Below are positions 58,218 to 64,000 of a DNA stretch of 64,000 nt, piece after piece. The stretch's first letter is position 1, and each line of letters begins with the position of its first letter. Location: positions 53,155,650-53,219,649 of the forward strand of contig OY855903.1 of assembly GCA_963693305.1 (NCBI GenBank), written 5' to 3'. A program made the position numbers and the translations under genes. The DNA is from Meandrina meandrites (Eukaryota; Cnidaria; Anthozoa; Scleractinia; Meandrinidae). Below the pieces are notes generated by a model, which saw only the letters and a program-made list of their open reading frames with translations, was not told the origin of the DNA and did not search any database.

Positions 58218-58951
58218 GAGACGGTCTCTGTAAAAGCGGTCTGGTCGATCTAGCTTGAAAAATAAATTTCGCTTATTTCTTGTGTGTTGCAAGACTTTCA
58301 TGTACTTATACTAAAACCACAATCCGCTTGACCAGATCATTCATTTTTCCCGAGTTTTGAAGGATTTTCGGTTCACCCGAACGAGCGTTCGTAACGACCA
58401 ATGTCAGGGCTTAAATTTACCACAACTTTCAAGGTGAATTAAACAAAAACGAATAACTTCTGTACCAAACAAACTCCACAGACAGTTATATTATGTCTTC
58501 TTGATTTATCACACCGACTTTCATGAACAATGAGTTCGAATCAAGCCAGCACCAAGACATTAACGACACCCTATCATACACTTTGATGAAACACGCGAAA
58601 ACTTTATTTTTGAAAAAGTGAGGCGGTCTATTTGAATTAAACCAACGCAGCCGAAAAGTAGATACAAAAGACAATGTCACTACAGACAGAAACCTTGCGG
58701 TATCGTCTAATTGAAATATTTATAGCTGTGCAAACTTGCCAAATTTCGACGGTCTTCATGTTTGCCGCCATTTTGAGGTACTCGTCAGGACTAGGCGTTT
58801 CATCAACTTGCCTCACAGATGTTGTGTGATCTGGTCAAGCGGATTGTGGTTTTAATAAAGTACATGAAAGTCTTGCAACACACAAGGAATAAGCGAAATC
58901 TATTTTACAAGCCAGATCGACGAGACCGCTTTTACCGGCAGAGACCGTCTC
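58218..58951. mobile_element. TTAA-flanked element with ~125-bp inverted arms
   Basis: TTAA at 58214-58217 and 58952-58955. Arms start GAGACGGTCTCTG and share TTGTGTGTTGCAAGACTTTC and AACCACAATCCGCTTGACCA, ending at about 58340 and 58828. The ~490-bp interior has no gene. Confidence 0.85.
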
Positions 58952-59257
58952 TTAATAAAGCATGCCACCGCTCAATAAAATAAACAAATTCAGTTTATCC
59001 TGAGTTCCCCTCCCAATTTCAAAGTTGCTACTTTAATGTTTGAATAAAATCCTGAAATTTGGACAACAATGATCAGGGGGAAAGGGGGCGACACAAGGTA
59101 ACAATGCGAAAATATCTTGCATGGCATTCTTAACCAAGAGTGTCTCAACCCTACTGGGAACTGGTTGTAGCTCTCATATGCGACGCTGAATCACCAAGAT
59201 TAAGTGCTACTTGAAAATCCAATGAAGGTGTTCGTATTAATTCGAAACTACCAGTAG

Positions 59258-59729
59258 TTGTTACTTATCCTCATCGGGCCCATGAGGACTCTTGACGCCG
59301 GCCAGAAGATTGCGCCATCCATCCCGGTCTGCCGCCGATGCGATAGCCCCGCCATCCCAGCTGGTTTCTTTCTTTCTCCACGGTTCTTCTCCACGTTTTT
59401 CTCGGCCGGCCTCGCCGCCTCTTACCTTCAGGTTCCCACGTTAGCGCAGTCCTTGAGATGTTGCCTGGACTTGTCCTCAAAACGTGCCCTTTCCATCGCC
59501 ATCTTCTCACTCGTATGAGGGCTGATACCGGCGTACTCCCTGTTGCTTCGTATAGCTCTTCGTCGCTCAGATGGTTGGGCCAGAATCTCCTCAGCACTCT
59601 CCTCAGGCATGTGCGGTGAAACATATCCAATTTGTTGAGATCAGTTGTTGTCACTTTCCACATTTCAGCTCCATAAATTGCATTGCATTTCCATTGCTTG
59701 GTCTTGCTTAAATGCGCTGTACTGGTCAT
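59258..59729 (-). mobile_element. LINE 3' fragment, 5'-truncated
   Basis: The minus-strand frame 59729 to 59271 encodes the C-terminal part of a LINE reverse-transcriptase ORF: AIYGAEMWKVTTTDLNKLD, RWRWKGHVLR and GKRRRGRPRKTWRRTVEKER. It parallels the tail of the copy at 1-1461 but is a different lineage by sequence. The RT core is absent. Confidence 0.88.
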
Positions 59730-60116
59730 GAAAATTGTTTATAACTGGTGTGGCTACGGGCAGGTAGGAAAGAAGAGGTCTAAAAATTGAAAACGTCTGG
59801 CCACCTTTTCAATTTGACAGCGTTACTTTAACTGCACCTTTCATCAAGTAAATACGCTTAGTGTGCTCGTAACAAGGAGAGTTGCATCAAATTAACAGTT
59901 GCACTTCCATTAAATTAACAGTGGCTGCACTCACGATTTTTCGTAAGAGTCATTCATGCATCAGAAATGGCGGATGTTGCATAAAACGTTTTTAGGTTAA
60001 AATAACATGTAAGTTTACGGGACCTATAAAGGTCCTGAATCTTTACTAAAGTTAACGCGAATTTTCTCTGAAAAGTGAAAGACGTGAAGTATATGACATA
60101 ATTCACATTTGAACTG

Positions 60117-60396
60117 TAGATAGATGTGAAGTAAAGAAATGATCCTCGCAGTGAAATTGTACGCAATTAAAGAAATAACAAAGAAATCTGAAAAAAAACA
60201 GGGCTTCAACGATATTTGAACCCGTGACCTCAGCGATACCGGTGCGATGCTCTACCAACTGACTTCAGCTTCAGCCCAATTGGTATCGCGGAGGTCACGG
60301 GTTCAAATCCTGTTGAAGACTGGTTTATTTTTAGGCTACTTTCCTTAAAATTTCACTGCCATGATAATTTCTTTTGTTTACTTCACATCTATCTGC
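60117..60396. mobile_element. Head-to-head SINE pair forming a ~280-bp palindrome
   Basis: Minus-strand (60200-60263) and plus-strand (60269-60340) family B heads face each other (CCCGTGACCTCAGCGATACC against GGTATCGCGGAGGTCACGGG). Flanking arms 60117-60159 and 60349-60396 are also inverted (TAGATAGATGTGAAGTAAA). The whole can fold as one hairpin. Confidence 0.8.
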
Positions 60397-61234
60397 ATTT
60401 AAAATTCTTCACGGAATTGTACGTTCAAAAGCAAAGCGATTTCAAGCGGCAGAAAATTGTGGGGAGTTTGAAATTAACAACGCTCGTCAAACAACACAGA
60501 TTTGCGAAGGGACGACAACTTAGAAAGCAAACGTGCCCGACTTTCCTTCCGAAATTCTTAAATGAACCTTTCAAATATCGTGTTTTAGCTCTAGCTCGAA
60601 AATAATGCAAAGCAAATCGACAGATTTTTTGCAAGTTGCAGTTATATCATTCGTTTCATTTTCTCAATATTTCGTCGTAAAATTGTCCATCTTTGTTGAT
60701 TGCCAAGATTTGATGTAAATATACGATCTTTTAAACTTTTTCGCACCAGTTTTAAAATCTGCGGTTAGGATTATCATGTAACTTGCTGTGAGTAAACTTT
60801 AACAGTTTTCCAGCTTGTTTGAGGTCATTAGAAAAATTCACCGTGGCATATTAAAATAATCACGTTTTTATTAAAAAGAAGGCTTCAGAAAACTGCTTAC
60901 AACTTAGACTAGTCTTGAATGATCGCCATAATCTTTACAATTTTACATAAATTATCTCAAGATTCTTCTATCAGGCTTAAACAATTCTAAGAAATCGCTC
61001 AATGTTTTGTTTTCTAAAGTGCGTTTTAAAAAGGGACCTGTCAGACAAACAAATACCCACGGGCTCCCTTAGGCGAAAAAAAAAATACAGTAGAAAACTG
61101 TAACTAATACAATTGCAGAAGTCAAACGATCAGACAATTCAGGCTTTAACGAAATAACCGCCACGCCAGAATTAACTAATCTTTTAATTTCTGCAATTGT
61201 ATTAAATGCAGTCTACTTGGTCCATGGCCCTTAA

Positions 61235-61623
61235 GGCGGGGGTACACCTGAAGCCTACTTTTCCACCGCTAAACTTGGTTTAATGCGAATATCTCGTCCG
61301 CGTTTCAAGTAATCCAGAAGCTCTATGCTCATTTCACAAAGCTATGTTTAGCGGTGTTTTGTAAATTTGTTGGTGATTTTTGGGGATGTTTGGAAAGGAT
61401 TAGTAAAATTTGGAGAAATAAGAAATATTAAAGATTTAATGTGATTTTAAAATTAGAATTTGAAGTTAAAAATTAGTATATGGACACCCAAACAGTCCCC
61501 TGACAATCTGGGGTGCTCTTGCGTGGGGGTCAACTGTCTGTTAGTGTTTCAAAAATAATTTTTTTCTTCTATCTTTTCCTTAAATCTCTTAAAATTTCAC
61601 TCAAAATCGGGTGTACCCCCACC
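61235..61623. mobile_element. TTAA MITE (GGYGGGGGTACACC family), uninterrupted copy
   Basis: GGCGGGGGTACACC at the left, after TTAA 61231-61234, and GGTGTACCCCCACC at the right, followed by TTCA (mutated TTAA). It aligns in inverted order with the two halves of 15648-16684. Confidence 0.88.
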
Positions 61624-63094
61624 TTCATGCTTAGTCCTTGTTCCATAGTCCTGAGTCCCCTGTCCATAATCCTTGAAGTTATTATTAGTCCATGGGTCAG
61701 CCCACTGGGTTCTTAGAGTAGTCCAGCACCTCTTGTGAACCTCTAATTTCAGAGGCATTCTTAAATAATATTGCTCATTGTCTTCAGGGATAGAGGCATT
61801 GTTTGTGCCGTTTGTCCTATTGTTCTTATGGCCAATCATGTGAGATGTTCAATGAGGTGCTGGTCGACTCGGTTCTTACCACCTCGAGGGACAAATTGTG
61901 AGTGGTATTATTTTAAAGTTTGGGTGAAGATGTTTCAATATTTGACGATAGCAATCGCACAGAGTAGTTTTAAGGTATAAATTTCAATCCGTTTTTTTCC
62001 AAAATGGCGCTCAAACATGAAAACAAGGAATAAAACGAATCATATTTAAATTCGTTTATCCATATTCCTTTGACCCCTTTGCTTAGATATAAATACATGG
62101 CATTGACCTTGTAATTTTTGGGGTCTCACTTTTTTGAAACGGCTCATCAAACACAGAATTCAGCAAATAGTTATCTTTGGAAATCGTTGAGAATTATGGG
62201 GAAATCCAAGATGGCGGCTCATGCGTCTCGTAAGTTCGTACTTTTGCTTTCCATTTTTTTATTGGGTTAAAATCCTTCCGATCTTTAACAAAAACCTTTT
62301 TCTGGGTAAATATATCAAGTAAATATATAAGTGCTCTAAAACGTTTTTCATTTGGATAAAATAGCACGATTAGGAGGGGAAAAAAAGAACAGGAAACGAT
62401 GATCTTGGGGCCTAAGGAAGAAAGGTATATTATCCACTGTAGCAACGATAATTCTAGTGAGCTGACTTCCCGCAAAACACTGAATCACGGTTAACACTTT
62501 TGAGAGCTGCCGAAATTCGGGATTACCAACCCTTCTGGACGTTTCTAAAACTTTGAAGGATGGTGAAATTCCCAACGTTTTGTATCATAGAAAATGTCAC
62601 AGCATTTTTACTCTATAAAGGGATTTGGATAAATGTTAGACGACCGAGGACGACGCCAGTGACTCTGATGCCGTGGGAGGAGATTCTCTATCCGAGATGC
62701 ACCCAGCACGAACACAACGTGCGAACGTGTTTGCATATTTTGCGGAAAGAATAGCAAATACCCAAGAGGAAGTAGAAGTCGGGAGGTATTGTTTCAATGT
62801 ACGGATCTGCGTGCTGATGAAACTTGAAGGAGAAACGCTATAGGTAATAATGATAGCAGGATTTTAGCTATAGTATCACGAGAAATAGTCGCGGCTGAGG
62901 CCTGCAATCACAAATCCTGTACAAGGATTACACTCGGCCACAGTTAGACAGCGGCACCAGTAATGCAATAACTGCAGCATCCCCAGATGAAGAGTACGCA
63001 CGCCTCGAGTCTAAGGCGTATGAATAGCGTTTTGACCACGTTAGGTCGAGTATACTGAAGAAGCCTAAATTAGGTATCGCAAGGTTAATGAGAG

Positions 63095-63335
63095 GCACTG
63101 TGGCCTAATGATTAGCAAGGTAAACTATGTCTGTCTAATGTGTTTTGCTGTCTAGTGGTCAGTGTGTTTTGTTTCTTGGGTAAGACGCTATATGTCCACA
63201 ATGCATTACACTTCCCACGGGTATAAATGGGTACTGTCAAATTTAATGCTGGGGAATGCAGAAGATTAACCCTGCAACGTACTATAGCATCCCATCCAGG
63301 GACGGTTAGTTAATAATCCTGGGCCCAGTTGTTAT
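63095..63335 (+). mobile_element. Diverged family C SINE
   Basis: GGCACTGTGGCCTAATGATT, TTCTTGGGTAAGACG, GGTATAAATGGGTACTG and TAGCATCCCATCCAGGGA follow the family C order with many changes. It lies just before the HECT-like fragment. Confidence 0.75.
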
Positions 63336-63379
63336 TAATTTGCTTTATTGGATCTGATTGGTCACTTGTGAATCTTTAG

Positions 63380-63756
63380 GCCTTTTGGATTTACTGACGA
63401 AAAAGCCATAGATCAGGCCATACAACTAAGCATTAATGAACATGGAGGGGACGATGAAGTAGTACTTGCTCAACCAGAAGAAGAAGAAGTTTCCAGTGAT
63501 CAGTTTACTGAGTTACTGAAGTTACATGCCATTAGCCAAATATCTGGTCAACATCGGAAGATAGTGGTAAGCAGGGCATCCATTTGGGAAACAGTATTGC
63601 CCTACTTTGCTGAGAGCAAAGGCTAAATTGAGGTCACATTTGCCACCTTTGAGGAGGAGGAGGAGGAGGAGGACGCAGTCGACTTGGGTGGCCCAAGAAG
63701 TGAATTCTTCCACCTGCTCCAGGGTGCTATCCGTAGAGATAGCAAGACTGTCACAG
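63380..63756 (+). pseudogene. HECT-type E3 ligase-like exon (G2E3-like) with an in-frame stop
   Basis: A single frame from 63381 reads FTDEKAIDQAIQLSINEH, an acidic stretch, then RKIVVSRASIWETVLPYF. A TAA follows at 63624-63626. The same frame then gives IEVTFATF, a Glu run and DAVDLGGPRSEFFHLLQGAI, ending at a GT donor at 63757. VDLGGPRREFF-like motifs are characteristic of the N-terminal part of the HECT domain in the G2/M phase-specific E3 ligase-like proteins expanded in cnidarians and fish. The stop makes this a probable pseudogene or transposed fragment, unless an unseen splice removes it. It may continue beyond the window. Confidence 0.6.
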
Positions 63757-64000
63757 GTACTTTTAATGATAAATCTTGTTTGCTATTTACCTTTCATTAA
63801 GAAAACAATAATATTTTTGTTGCATTGTTCCCAATATTTATGCATGTTTTTTTTTCCAATTATGACAAACTGGAAATAGATGCTGCCAAATCAAATACAG
63901 TTCCATCCCAGTTTGTCAAAACCTTCAATGGTAACAAAAACTGCTTTCAAGAATTGAGAGGTTGGAGAAATGGGGGGAGGGGGGGATACAGAGCAGTACT

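Larger units (their letters stand above)
57314..63379. other. Intergenic region with repeats, no supported gene
   Basis: Apart from the listed elements (58218-58951, 59258-59729, 60117-60396, 61235-61623, 63095-63335) no coding exon was recognised. The open frames of 60-80 codons here lack domains and lie partly over repeats. Confidence 0.5.

Noticed and set aside
60200..60340. Pair of tRNA genes in opposite orientation
   Set aside because: The acceptor stems do not close and the units match the family B SINE heads elsewhere in the window.
63607..63879. 90-codon frame with an Arg run over the HECT-like exon
   Set aside because: It is the shifted frame of the Glu-encoding GAG run. The frame giving the VDLGGPRSEFF motif is the meaningful one.

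Overview
The window is eukaryotic nuclear DNA, most likely from an anthozoan cnidarian (a stony coral or close relative). Supporting observations are split genes with GT-AG introns of about 0.1 to 4 kb, AT-rich introns, a dense load of tRNA-derived SINEs, TTAA-target MITEs and LINE fragments, and extracellular proteins built from ZP-N, Ig, astacin, TSP1, CUB and C-type lectin modules. The organism call is an inference; no sequence search was possible. Exon models were read by eye from splice sites and reading-phase continuity, and most are precise to the base.

Left part (1-14 kb): a 5'-truncated LINE reverse-transcriptase copy lies beside, and probably in the first intron of, a minus-strand gene whose first coding exon (2220 to 1596) encodes an acidic, probably nuclear protein. 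About 600 bp separates it from the divergent start of a complete 16-coding-exon ZCCHC7 gene (2816-13953), the TRAMP-complex zinc-knuckle protein, with five intact CCHC knuckles. Its introns carry MITEs and SINEs, including one MITE inserted inside another.

Middle (17.9-30 kb): an eight-coding-exon secreted protein of about 793 aa alternates ZP-N and Ig-like domains (ZP-N, Ig, ZP-N, Ig, ZP-N, Ig, ZP-N). Every domain is one exon and every intron is phase 1. No ZP-C domain or membrane anchor is visible. Intron 2 holds a three-level transposon nest: a foldback element, containing a hAT element with a perfect 8-bp target duplication, containing a further terminal-inverted-repeat element.

30-38 kb is a gene-poor spacer. 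Right part (38.3-57 kb): an approximately 1,050-aa secreted astacin metalloprotease. Its order is signal peptide, propeptide, catalytic domain, an unrecognised three-fold Cys/Trp repeat module, TSP1, a second three-fold module, TSP1, CUB, CUB and a C-type lectin domain. 57-64 kb is mostly repeats (a TTAA element with ~125-bp inverted arms, a LINE 3' fragment, a head-to-head SINE palindrome and a TTAA MITE), ending in a HECT-ligase-like fragment with an in-frame stop.

The ZP-N/Ig protein and the astacin are adjacent, on the same strand and both apparently extracellular. A shared role in extracellular matrix, egg coat or skeletal matrix is possible but is not shown by the sequence. The two most novel-looking items are the alternating ZP-N/Ig architecture and the triplicated C...WxxxYLC module of the astacin.
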